From: an uncultured Synergistaceae bacterium
GTDB taxonomy: Bacteria > Synergistota > Synergistia > Synergistales > Aminiphilaceae
DNA length: 54,681 bases
Reading direction: 5' to 3'
NCBI GenBank assembly: GCA_937868015.1
Contig: CALMLW010000071.1
Span: forward strand, 1-54,681
Shown: piece after piece, positions 25,376-33,068 of the stretch
Position numbering within the stretch: position 1 is the stretch's first letter
Layout of the letters: every line of letters begins with the position of its first letter
Position numbers and translations under genes: made by a program
Notes under the pieces: model-generated
What the model saw: the letters and a program-made list of their open reading frames with translations, nothing else
What the model was told of the DNA's origin: nothing
The model's database searches: none

Positions 25376-26527
25376 CTAAACCACCGCTGGCTCGTTTATG
25401 AGCTCCCCGGAGGCAAAACGCCGGTAATGGAGCATGCCAATGGGGAGGTGGGTCTCTCCTTTGAGGATGAGCTCCGCCATGAGAACTCCCGTTTCGGGGG
25501 CGAGCATGAAACCGTGACCGGAAAAGCCCGTAGACAGGAAAAACCCCTTCACCTCGTCCGCTTCTCCCAGGATGGGCTGGCGGTCGGGGGTCATTTCGTA
25601 AAGGCCGGACCACTGGCGCACCAAACGAATGCCCTTCGCCCGGGGCAAAACCTTGGTGATCTTTTGGGCCATGAGTTCGGCAAAGGCCCAGGTGTGACCA
25701 TTCCCAAAGTCCTCGGGATGTCCTTCAGGGCTGCACCCGCCGATGATAGAGCCATGAGGGCGCTGTTGGATGTAAAAGTTTCCCGTAAAGCTCATGAGCA
25801 TGGGGGGACATACGCCGAACTCCACAGGCTCGGTGATGACGATCTCGTGGCGCTCGGAGTAGTTGGGAAGCTCCACTCCCGCCATCTTGGCGATGAACTG
25901 GGCATAGGGCCCCGCAGCGTTGATGACCACCGGAGTGGCGATGTCGCCCTTGGTGGTGGAAACACCCACCACCTTGCCGCCCTCCACCTTGACTCCCGTG
26001 CACTCCGTAAACTTGTGGAAGACCACTCCGAGACGCCTGGCGGCCTCCTGGTAGGCGAAGGTGGTCAAAAAGGGATCGGCGTGGCCATCCCTGTCGTGAA
26101 AGGTGAACCCCACCGCATCTTCGGCAGCGAGCCCCGGGCAAATCTCACAGGCCTCCTTCAGGGACACCACACGGGTTTTGATTCCCATGCTGTTCTGGAG
26201 GGCCATGCTGTGCTTCAGGGTGGCAAACTCGCTGTCTTTGTAGGCCACCATGAGGTAGCCGCACTGGTTTAGCCCTACATCCATGCCCAGTTCGTCGCTG
26301 AGCTGCTCGAAGATTTCCAGGGAAGCGATGCCCAGGCGGCAGTTCATCTCTGTGCCCCACTGGGCCCGGATCCCCGCGCCACAACGCCCCGTGGACCCGT
26401 TCCCCACGGTGTCCTTCTCCAGAACGACCACGTTCCGGGCTCCCATCTTGGCCAGGTTGTAGGCAATGGCGACCCCCTGGATGCCGCCACCGATGACAAC
26501 GTAATCCGCCGTATGGGTCCAGGACAT
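25376..26527 (-). CDS. FAD-dependent amino-acid oxidase, DAO family (HcnC / sarcosine oxidase beta-like)
   Basis: Catalytic flavoprotein of 383 aa. The FAD-binding loop VVIGGGIQGVAIAYNLAKMG, GRCGAGIRAQWG and the C-terminal GLYEMTPDRQPILGE with FFLSTGFSGHGFMLAPETG are DAO-family marks. It resembles the beta subunits of heterotetrameric sarcosine oxidase, archaeal L-proline dehydrogenase and HCN synthase. ATG 26527 has GGAGG nine bases upstream and shares one base with the upstream stop (TGATG). Partners upstream supply NAD(P)/FAD and Fe-S subunits. The substrate is unknown; glycine, sarcosine and proline are candidates. Confidence 0.88.
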   Translation of the reverse strand: MSWTHTADYVVIGGGIQGVAIAYNLAKMGARNVVVLEKDTVGNGSTGRCGAGIRAQWGTEMNCRLGIASLEIFEQLSDELGMDVGLNQCGYLMVAYKDSEFATLKHSMALQNSMGIKTRVVSLKEACEICPGLAAEDAVGFTFHDRDGHADPFLTTFAYQEAARRLGVVFHKFTECTGVKVEGGKVVGVSTTKGDIATPVVINAAGPYAQFIAKMAGVELPNYSERHEIVITEPVEFGVCPPMLMSFTGNFYIQQRPHGSIIGGCSPEGHPEDFGNGHTWAFAELMAQKITKVLPRAKGIRLVRQWSGLYEMTPDRQPILGEADEVKGFFLSTGFSGHGFMLAPETGVLMAELILKGETHLPIGMLHYRRFASGELINEPAVV

Positions 26528-27318
26528 CACTTGTCCCCTCCTTTGGCCAAAGCTCCTAATTTGACGGGTTTTACCGGGGGCCTAATGGTCCCCTGGGGAA
26601 TGAGCGCGTAAGGCGTGCCCGTGATCTTTGACACCTCTCGAAGGATGATCTCCCGGCATCCCCGCCCCTGGCAAGGGCCCATGCCCACGCGGAGAACCCG
26701 CTTAAGCTCGTCGAACGTATCGTATCCTTTGTGAATCCACTCTCGGATTTCTCCCAAGGTGACCTCTTCGCAGCGGCAAATCACCATGTCGTCTTCTTTT
26801 TTCTTCGCCACCCGGCCCACCTTAATGGTTCTCACGTCTTGCACCTTGTCCCGGGGGACCACCACGTGGACCACCAGGGTCCTGTCCTTCCAGGGCTCGG
26901 TGACGTTCACGACCTTGCCCCGGCAAATTTCTTGCCCCGTACGGTTCATGCACGCCACGTCCTCTCCCTTTTCTGGCACTGGGAGGATTTCGTAAGGAAG
27001 CTTCATGAGGGCTTCGTCGGGGCCTCCATAGGTGAGGTCCACCACGAGGCATGCCAGCCCGGGGCACTTGGCCACGCACATGGCGCATCCCGTGCACTTG
27101 CTGTAGTCGATGCGAGGGGTGTCGTTGATGTCGTCAAAGGGGAGCACCGCCCCCGTGGGACAGCTCGTATGACAGGGGTTACATGGGATCCTCTGGGGGC
27201 ATTCGATGATCACTAGACCATTTTTTTTACTTTCCCAAAGATCCTGCGGGGGAAGTACGGCCCCCGGGCGCTCTTCCGTGAGCACACCGCTGTTAAAAAA
27301 TTTCTCTTTGTCGGTCAT
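26527..27318 (-). CDS. Fe-S subunit with 4Fe-4S and BFD-like 2Fe-2S domains
   Basis: A 263 aa electron-transfer subunit. It has two cysteine clusters, CPQRIPCNPCHTSCP and CTGCAMCVAKCP, in the N-terminal half. The C-terminal half has a BFD-type [2Fe-2S] domain with CRCEEVTLGEI and GMGPCQGRGCR, as found fused to the alpha subunit of sarcosine oxidase. Here it is a separate polypeptide. ATG 27318 lies 2 bases after the upstream stop; the in-frame ATG at 27336 is within the previous gene without a ribosome binding site. Confidence 0.85.
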   Translation of the reverse strand: MTDKEKFFNSGVLTEERPGAVLPPQDLWESKKNGLVIIECPQRIPCNPCHTSCPTGAVLPFDDINDTPRIDYSKCTGCAMCVAKCPGLACLVVDLTYGGPDEALMKLPYEILPVPEKGEDVACMNRTGQEICRGKVVNVTEPWKDRTLVVHVVVPRDKVQDVRTIKVGRVAKKKEDDMVICRCEEVTLGEIREWIHKGYDTFDELKRVLRVGMGPCQGRGCREIILREVSKITGTPYALIPQGTIRPPVKPVKLGALAKGGDK

Positions 27319-27320
27319 GG

Positions 27321-28427
27321 CTACGCCCCCCAACATTCGCAGCAGACTTGGCAGAGACCCTCGCGGATCTTCTCGCCCACTTCTCCAGCCCGGAGATCGC
27401 TCAGCCGCTTGTGATACATCGTGGAGCGTTCTTTGAGCACCTCCGGAGTCCCGTAGTTGAGGGCCGCCGCCGCCGCCAATCCCGCTACGCGCCCCTCCAC
27501 CATGGCGGAGGACGCCTCTTCGATGCCCGCCGCATCTCCGGCCACCCAGATATCGGGGTGGGACGTGCGCATGAGGGAGTCGCGTTTGGCCACGTAGCCG
27601 CAGAGCTGCGGGACAAACTTCATCTCACACCCTGCCTGCCAGAGCATCTCGCAGGTGGGGGTGAGCCCCACCGCCAAGCAGATGACGTCACAATCCACCC
27701 GTTGGGGATCCCCCACGGGCTGGAACTTGGAGTCCACTTCCTGGATGACGGCCCCCGTCACCACGTCGGTTCCCAGGGCTTCCTTGATGGTGTGGTTGAG
27801 GAGGATGGGCACTCCCATGCGGCGCACCTTGGCGGCGTGCACCCAGTACCCCCCGATCTTGGACAGGGCCTCCAGGATGGCCACGATCTCCACTCCGGCC
27901 TGCATGAGTTGGTAGCTGACGATGAGGCCGATGTTGCCCGCTCCCACCATGAGCACCCTCTGTCCCGGAGTGACGCCGTAGACGTTCATGAGGGTCTGGA
28001 TGGCCCCCGCGCCGTAGACTCCAGGCAGGTCGTTGTTGTGAAAGGGAATGAGGCGTTCCTGGGCACCGGTGGCCATGACGATCTTCCGGGGACGGATTCG
28101 CACATATTCGTCCTCCCCCACCACATAGGACACCACGCCGTCTTCTTTGTAGTATCCCGTAGCCGTGCAGTTGGAAAGGACTTTAATTTTTCCCTGAGAC
28201 TTGTAGTCCTCCAGCTCCCGGAACAAGAGGTCGGCGATCAGGAGTCCTCGGGTCCCCGCATGCTCCTCCTTGGAGCCAAAGAATTTGTGGGTCTGCTTTA
28301 TGAGCTGCCCTCCGAGCTTGAGGTCGCTGTCCAAAAGCGTCACTTCAGCCCCGAGGGACGCCGCCTCCAAGGCCGCCGAAAGCCCCGCAGGGCCGCCGCC
28401 GATGACCAGAATTTCCGTCTCTCGCAT
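27321..28427 (-). CDS. NAD(P)/FAD-dependent oxidoreductase (HcnB / SoxA-like)
   Basis: A 368 aa pyridine-nucleotide-disulfide-type flavoprotein with two dinucleotide loops, LVIGGGPAGLSAALEAASLG (residues 6-25) and VLMVGAGNIGLIVSYQLMQA. It also shows GAQERLIPFHNNDLPGVYGA and DIWVAGDAAGIEEASSAMVEG. The extreme C-terminus CQVCCECWGA is Cys-rich and could bind a cluster shared with the next subunit. In sarcosine oxidase and HcnB this part is fused to the BFD domain; here the two are separate genes. Confidence 0.87.
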   Translation of the reverse strand: MRETEILVIGGGPAGLSAALEAASLGAEVTLLDSDLKLGGQLIKQTHKFFGSKEEHAGTRGLLIADLLFRELEDYKSQGKIKVLSNCTATGYYKEDGVVSYVVGEDEYVRIRPRKIVMATGAQERLIPFHNNDLPGVYGAGAIQTLMNVYGVTPGQRVLMVGAGNIGLIVSYQLMQAGVEIVAILEALSKIGGYWVHAAKVRRMGVPILLNHTIKEALGTDVVTGAVIQEVDSKFQPVGDPQRVDCDVICLAVGLTPTCEMLWQAGCEMKFVPQLCGYVAKRDSLMRTSHPDIWVAGDAAGIEEASSAMVEGRVAGLAAAAALNYGTPEVLKERSTMYHKRLSDLRAGEVGEKIREGLCQVCCECWGA

Positions 28428-28442
28428 GGTCTTCGATCCTCC

Positions 28443-28763
28443 CTAGGCGCCCACGGGGGGCACGAGGCCCTTTCCGGTCTGGGTTTCCACCCTCATCCCC
28501 TCGGTGAGGGCCGTGACGCAGGTGCGAACGTTGGGGACTCCGTCCACCACCATGAAGCAGGACGAGCACTTACCGATGGCGCAGAAAAAACCTCGGGGAC
28601 GCTTCATTTCGGGAGTTACCCGGTAGATGCGCACGCCGTTGGCGTGGAGCGCCGCCGCGATGGGCTCGCCTTCGAACCCCTCCATCTCCTGGCCGTCGAA
28701 GAAAAATTGCACCTTTCGGCCGCGCTGAAACTCCAGAATCGGGTGTTTCTCGATCAGGTTCAC
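28443..28763 (-). CDS. 2Fe-2S ferredoxin-like subunit (HcnA / SoxX-like)
   Basis: A 106 aa protein with beta-grasp plant-type ferredoxin features. FFFDGQEMEGFEGEPIAAAL is followed by the cluster ligands in GFFCAIGKCSSC and RTC, the spacing of HcnA and the first domain of sarcosine oxidase alpha. GTG 28763 is chosen because AAGGAGG lies 7 bases upstream and the family fold begins just after it; the ATG at 28943 would add 60 low-complexity residues. First gene of the oxidase operon. Confidence 0.85.
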   Translation of the reverse strand: MNLIEKHPILEFQRGRKVQFFFDGQEMEGFEGEPIAAALHANGVRIYRVTPEMKRPRGFFCAIGKCSSCFMVVDGVPNVRTCVTALTEGMRVETQTGKGLVPPVGA

Positions 28764-28933
28764 TGCCACCCCTCCTTGAGATAGAAATGAAGAGTCTTGC
28801 GGAAAAACCGGCGTGAAGAGCTCCGCAGACTCCCCAGGGTTCCCCCGTGCGCCACCGCCGCCCCCTTCGGCATCCCTCCCCATCGTGATCTCCGGTGCCG
28901 CTACACCACGCTCCATTGTCATGTACCATATCA

Positions 28934-28962
28934 GATATACCACGATCGCCGGAGGCTTGCAA
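28934..28962 (-). promoter_or_regulatory. Promoter of the amino-acid oxidase operon, with dyad at -10
   Basis: On the minus strand TTGCAA (28962-28957), 17 bases, TATATC (28939-28934). The -10 box lies within the small dyad ATATC-A-GATAT (28928-28938), a candidate operator. The leader to the first gene is about 170 bases, G-rich, with no known riboswitch core. Confidence 0.55.
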
Positions 28963-28971
28963 CAAGGAAAC

Positions 28972-29622
28972 CTAATTCACGTCGTGTTTTCTCAAATAGG
29001 AGGCTCGAACGCTTTGAGGCGACATCGCATCACCCAGGCGCTTCTCTCCTAAGAGGGCCACTATAGCGGCGCTGATACGAGTTTCTACCCTTCGTACTCC
29101 GGCGGAATCTGTCCAGGGGGCCCAACGGTCTATTCCCTCTCCCACCACGATCTGAGGAGATGGAAGCAAACCCAAAACATTATTTAGTTCAATATCTTCC
29201 ACCATTTGGGGCGAAAGGAGTTCTTCCCCCTCGGAAAGATCGTAGGCCCCTACATAGCTCGCCCCGTGGCGTGCCCAGATCATGGGTACCACCGTGTGGG
29301 TCGCCCCCACAGCGGAAGATGCCAGGGCTTCCAAGGTGCCCACGGGGACCACCGGAAGACCCAGAGCTTCCGCCAGGGCCGTCCCATAGGCCAGTCCCAC
29401 TCGAACCCCTGTGAAATACCCCGGTCCCACCGTCAGGGCAATGGCGTCAAGATCGGCGAGATGGAGCTCCAGGGCCCGCAGCAGCCCTTCCTGTACGACG
29501 GGAAGGAGGGCCCCCTGGCGCCGATCCAGATCTAGGTGGATATCCCCCAACACGGCCCCGTTCCGTACACACCCCACGCTGGTTTTCCGTAGGCAACAAT
29601 CGATCCCGAGAATTACACCCAT
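28972..29622 (-). CDS. tsaB: tRNA threonylcarbamoyladenosine biosynthesis protein TsaB
   Basis: Scaffold partner of TsaD/TsaE in t6A37 synthesis on ANN-decoding tRNAs. The 216 aa ASKHA-fold protein has GVILGIDCCLRKTSVG at the start and ALTVGPGYFTGVRVGLAYGTALAE, the TsaB signature. ATG 29622 is preferred because GGAGGG lies 8 bases upstream; ATG 29631 touches that site. The second half is shorter and divergent, as is usual in TsaB. Confidence 0.9.
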   Translation of the reverse strand: MGVILGIDCCLRKTSVGCVRNGAVLGDIHLDLDRRQGALLPVVQEGLLRALELHLADLDAIALTVGPGYFTGVRVGLAYGTALAEALGLPVVPVGTLEALASSAVGATHTVVPMIWARHGASYVGAYDLSEGEELLSPQMVEDIELNNVLGLLPSPQIVVGEGIDRWAPWTDSAGVRRVETRISAAIVALLGEKRLGDAMSPQSVRASYLRKHDVN

Positions 29623-29929
29623 TTTGCCCATCCCTCCACCATAGGTAGAAAACTTCCGCCGTTTCACCCCAAAAGGCCTCGTCGTCTCCCCCGGAAATTA
29701 TTATCGTAAATTTTGGCTTAGTTTAATAATTCGCCCAATCTCTTGTCTTTCAAGGAGTAAGCTGGGGAGCGCGAAGCTCATGCCTTGAAAAAAGGCTTTT
29801 CCCTAGCTTCCGAAAGGATAGCTTTTCCCCGGAGGGGTCGCAAGGGGGAGTTTTTTTTGCCTCCCCTTCTGGTACAATGTGGTGGTGAAAAAGGGATCGT
29901 AGTCATGACGGGGGGACTGGGGAGTGGCC
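29623..29929. promoter_or_regulatory. Divergent AT-rich promoter region, tsaB / phosphate cotransporter
   Basis: No gene is seen in these 307 bases. AATTATT (29696-29702) and AATAATT (29725-29731) form a perfect dyad in an AT-rich patch. On the minus strand TTGGGC-17-CAAAAT could serve tsaB. On the plus strand TACAAT (29873-29878) follows a T-rich -35 region and could serve the cotransporter. Confidence 0.4.
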
Positions 29930-31552
29930 ATGGACGTGGCTTTGCAGCTTCTTGGCGGCGTGGGACTATTTCTTTACGGCATCAAACTCATGGGGGACGC
30001 GCTACAGTCCTTGGCGGGGGATCGCATGCGCCGCCTGGTGGGATCCCTCACCCGCACCCCCGTGAGGGGAGTGCTCATAGGCACCTTTGTCACCATGCTC
30101 ATTCAAAGCAGCAGCGCCACCACCGTCATGACCGTGAGCTTTGTCCACGTGGGACTCATGACGCTGCAGCAGGCCGTGGGGGTCATCATGGGGGCCAACG
30201 TAGGCACCACCATGACCGCCCAGATCATTGCCTTCAAGCTGAATGCCTATGCCCTGCCCCTCATCGGCATAGGCATGTTTCTGGCCCTCTTCGGGAAATC
30301 AAAGAAGCAACGCTACATCGGTAACGGAATAGTGGGTTTCGGCCTGCTCTTCCTCGGCATGAAGACCATGGAAGACTCCATGTCCTTCCTGCGGGGGCGC
30401 CAGGACCTTTTTCTCTCCTTCAGCTCCAACCCCATGCTCGGGGTGTTGGCGGGAACAGTCGTAACCATGGTGGTGCAATCCAGCGCCGCCACCATCGGGT
30501 TGACCATTGCCATGGCCGCCCAGGGGCTGTTTGGCCTGGACGTGGCCCTTCCCATCGTGCTGGGGGATAACATTGGCACCACCATCACCGCTGTTTTAGC
30601 TTCCTTCGGGTCGAACCGATCCGCCAAGCAGGCGGCGGCGGCTCACGTGATGTTCAACATCATAGGTGTGACGTGGGCCCTCCTCACGTTGCCCCTCTTC
30701 CAATCCATTGTGATGGTCACCGCCAAAGACGTTTCCCATCAGCTCGCCAATGCCCACACCCTCTTCAACATCCTCAACACCTTGTTTTTCCTTCCCTTCA
30801 CCGCCCCCTTTGCCCGACTGATCCAGTGGATACTGCCCTCTTCCGAGAGCGCCACCCCTTCGGGGCCCCGCTTCCTCGATGCCAAACTTCTCAAGGCATC
30901 TCCCGCCGCCGCCGTGGATGCGGTGCGCCAGGAGATTGTCCACATGGGGTCGCTGGCCCAATTGATGTTGAAGGACGTGTTGCAGGCTTTCTTGGAAAAT
31001 GACCACCGCATGATATCTCAGGTCAACGAGACGGAGAAGGCGGTGAACGAGCTCAACCATGCCATCTCCGGCTACGCCTCGGAGCTGTGGCAAGAGGGGC
31101 TTTCCGACGAACTCTCCGTGGCCCTATCCTCTTATGTCAACGGCGTGGGAGACATTGAGCGCATGGGAGATCACGCCCAGAACCTGATTGAGCTCTTCGA
31201 GTACAAGGAAGAACACGGGTTGCAGTTTTCCAAAGAGGGTCGCGAAGAGCTACAAGACATGTTTGCCACGGTGACCCTTGCCGTGAAGTTGTGTCTGGAG
31301 GCCATGGCGGAGGAGAACGTGGCCAAGGCCCGGGAAGTCATCGACCACCTCGAAGAGGAGATCGACCGCAAGGAGAAAACCCTGCGCCGCCAGCACATCA
31401 TCCGCCTGAATCGAGGTATTTGCCAGCCCAGCGCGGGGGTGGTGTTCATCGACATCCTGAGCAACCTGGAGCGCATCGGAGACCATGCCCACAACGTAGC
31501 CTATATCGTCTTCGACATCGCCCGACTCCATCACGACGTGCCTGAAGCTTAA
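29930..31552 (+). CDS. Na+/phosphate cotransporter (NptA/YjbB type) with PhoU-like C-terminus
   Basis: A 540 aa inner-membrane protein. Two inverted Na/Pi repeats carry the hallmark LIQSSSATTVM and VVQSSAATIGL motifs, each followed by GANVGTT or GDNIGTT. About eight membrane helices occupy residues 1-305. The rest is a PhoU-like helical domain with ERMGDHAQNLIEL and ERIGDHAHNVAYI. It imports or exports phosphate using sodium. ATG 29930 has GGGGAG five bases upstream; GTG 29924 is an alternative. It stands alone, followed by a terminator. Confidence 0.92.
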   Translation: MDVALQLLGGVGLFLYGIKLMGDALQSLAGDRMRRLVGSLTRTPVRGVLIGTFVTMLIQSSSATTVMTVSFVHVGLMTLQQAVGVIMGANVGTTMTAQIIAFKLNAYALPLIGIGMFLALFGKSKKQRYIGNGIVGFGLLFLGMKTMEDSMSFLRGRQDLFLSFSSNPMLGVLAGTVVTMVVQSSAATIGLTIAMAAQGLFGLDVALPIVLGDNIGTTITAVLASFGSNRSAKQAAAAHVMFNIIGVTWALLTLPLFQSIVMVTAKDVSHQLANAHTLFNILNTLFFLPFTAPFARLIQWILPSSESATPSGPRFLDAKLLKASPAAAVDAVRQEIVHMGSLAQLMLKDVLQAFLENDHRMISQVNETEKAVNELNHAISGYASELWQEGLSDELSVALSSYVNGVGDIERMGDHAQNLIELFEYKEEHGLQFSKEGREELQDMFATVTLAVKLCLEAMAEENVAKAREVIDHLEEEIDRKEKTLRRQHIIRLNRGICQPSAGVVFIDILSNLERIGDHAHNVAYIVFDIARLHHDVPEA

Positions 31553-31588
31553 TCGCGGGGCACTCATAGGGCTCTATCATTGCCCCAC

Positions 31589-31631
31589 CTCCGGAGCTCC
31601 GCCCCCCAGGCGAGGCTCCGGAGTCGTTTTT
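31589..31631 (+). terminator. Terminator after the phosphate cotransporter
   Basis: CTCCGGAGC (31589-31597) and GCTCCGGAG (31615-31623) pair perfectly, then TCGTTTTT. It lies 37 bases after the stop codon. Confidence 0.85.
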
Positions 31632-31788
31632 CCCACCGCAGCGCTGGCAAAGCTCCCCATGCCGATGGGCACGGGTGATCGGGAAAACGCGATGGGAGGG
31701 ACTCAAAGTTATGATCCATCCAAGACGCCCTCCCTGGGGCGATACGGCGAACCGGAGCCCTTGGGAGATCGCCGAGGCAAGGCCTTGG

Positions 31789-31824
31789 CCCCTCTCCCCC
31801 ACTCCCATGGAAGGGGGAGAGGGG
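31789..31824. repeat. Perfect 12-bp GC-rich hairpin in the gap before bioY
   Basis: CCCCTCTCCCCC and GGGGGAGAGGGG flank a 12-base loop containing CCATGG. The surrounding 31632-31860 has no recognisable gene. It looks like a dispersed REP-like palindrome, but no second copy was noticed in this window. Confidence 0.5.
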
Positions 31825-31861
31825 AGAAAGGGGCCCGAAGGGTGATGGGGCAAGAACACTG

Positions 31862-31913
31862 TGTCAACCTATAAAAAAAAATAGTTGACAAGAATTTACC
31901 CCGGAGCTATGCT
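31862..31913 (+). promoter_or_regulatory. bioY promoter overlapped by a BirA-type operator
   Basis: TTGACA (31885-31890), 17 bases, TATGCT (31908-31913) is a near-consensus promoter. The dyad TGTCAAC-N15-GTTGACA (31862-31868 and 31884-31890) overlaps its -35 box. Half-site form and 15-base spacing match the known BirA operator pattern (TGT-AAC, 14-16 bases, GTT-ACA), so biotin-dependent repression is likely. Confidence 0.8.
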
Positions 31914-31954
31914 CGTCCCTGCGATAAAACTCTCCCGAGGAGGCGCTCATTGTC

Positions 31955-32551
31955 GTGAAAGAAAACCCCCTGGATTTCTCCCCCATCCCCCGGGGACAAA
32001 AGGGCCTTTCTCCCCACCACATGGCCCTGGTGGCCCTTTTTGCCGTCCTCACCGCCGTGGGGGCCTTTATCCGCGTTCCCCTTCCCTTTGTGCCCTTCAC
32101 CTTGCAGTTTTTTTTCTGCGCCCTAGGGGGACTGTTACTGGGATCTCGCCTGGGGTCTTACGCCCAAGTGGTTTACATGGCCATGGGACTCCTGGGGCTG
32201 CCAGTATTTTCCGGCGGAGGGGGGATCCAGTCCCTCCTCCGCCCTTCTTTCGGCTACATCGTGGGATTCGTGGCGGCGGCGTGGGTCATCGGGCGCCTGG
32301 GGGAACGGGAAAAACTCCCCTGGACCTTTTGGAGCGCCACCAGGGCGACCTTGGCCGGGCTTGGGGTACTCTATCTCGTAGGGGTGCCTTGGTTGTGGGC
32401 GGTCTACTCCTGGTATTTGAATGACCCCAAACCCCTATCCTGGGCCGTGACCTATGGATTTCTCATCTTCTTGGGGGGAGATCTCGTCAAAACGGCGTTG
32501 GCCGCCTTCGTGGCCTGCCGCATGGGAGTCCTACGAAAAGGGAGGGGGTGA
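31955..32551 (+). CDS. bioY: Biotin transporter substrate-binding subunit BioY
   Basis: S component of an ECF-type biotin transporter. The 198 aa protein has about six membrane helices. ALFAVLTAVGAFIRVPLPFV, PFTLQFFFCALGGLLLG and YMAMGLLGLPVFSGGGGIQ with PSFGYIVGFVAAAW are BioY signatures. GTG 31955 follows GAGGAGG. No bioMN energy module is nearby; it may use a shared one or act alone. The upstream BirA-like operator supports the assignment. Confidence 0.94.
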   Translation: MKENPLDFSPIPRGQKGLSPHHMALVALFAVLTAVGAFIRVPLPFVPFTLQFFFCALGGLLLGSRLGSYAQVVYMAMGLLGLPVFSGGGGIQSLLRPSFGYIVGFVAAAWVIGRLGEREKLPWTFWSATRATLAGLGVLYLVGVPWLWAVYSWYLNDPKPLSWAVTYGFLIFLGGDLVKTALAAFVACRMGVLRKGRG

Positions 32552-32584
32552 AGGAACCAATCCTCCCACCGCCACCAGGGGTAA

Positions 32585-32622
32585 GAAAAAAACGGTTCCT
32601 CGCCTGCAAAGGCGAGGAACCG
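32585..32622 (-). terminator. Terminator after tRNA-Gly
   Basis: On the minus strand CGGTTCCTCGCC and GGCGAGGAACCG form a 12-bp stem with a six-base loop, followed by TTTTTTT. It lies 8 bases past the tRNA CCA end and is convergent to bioY. Confidence 0.92.
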
Positions 32623-32630
32623 GGATATCC

Positions 32631-32706
32631 TGGAGCGGAAAACGGGACTCGAACCCGCGACCCTCAGCTTGGGAAGCTGATGCTCTACCAACTGAGCTAT
32701 TTCCGC
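32631..32706 (-). tRNA. tRNA-Gly (CCC anticodon)
   Basis: 76 nt with encoded CCA. The acceptor GCGGAAA/TTTCCGC plus discriminator T, D arm AGCTCAGTTGGTAGAGC, anticodon loop TTCCCAA on a CAGC/GCTG stem and T arm GCGGGTTCGAGTCCCGT are visible. It decodes GGG. Confidence 0.96.
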
Positions 32707-32806
32707 CCTGCAACTTGTTGCCCTGCAACGAGTTAAGCGACGCAGAGGGGAGGCGATAACTGCGGTGTCCTCGGGAATGGCCTCGGCCGCACCTCTCGGC
32801 GGAGTG

Positions 32807-32835
32807 AGTGTAGCACGGTGGAAAGTTTTTTGCAA
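32807..32835 (-). promoter_or_regulatory. tRNA-Gly promoter
   Basis: On the minus strand TTGCAA (32835-32830), 17 bases, TACACT (32812-32807), about 100 bases upstream of the tRNA. The rest of the 32707-33068 gap (truD 3' side) shows no gene. Confidence 0.6.
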
Positions 32836-33068
32836 CCCCCCGGGGGCCATGACTCACAAAAGCATCCACTGTGACGACTTCCTACGTCATCAAGAACCTT
32901 TTTCCCGTCGAAGATCTTAGGATCCCGTCGCCTTCGGGGTAAAACGACCGCCCCTCCCGGTCCCGGTCTCCGTGGGGTTTGGGGCCATGCAGAGGAATTT
33001 TTCCCCGATATTCCCCGCGGCAAGTCTCCCCGGTCGGACCTCTTTAGGAAGGGTGGGCCGCCACACAC

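Noticed and set aside
28764-28933. Glycine-riboswitch-like segment (GCCGAAGG) in the amino-acid oxidase leader
   Set aside because: Only one short motif matches. The partner CUCUCAGGCAAAAGGAC segment and the flanking stems are missing, so it is probably chance in G-rich sequence.
32531-32869. Minus-strand frames across tRNA-Gly
   Set aside because: They run through the tRNA and its terminator, so they are not genes.
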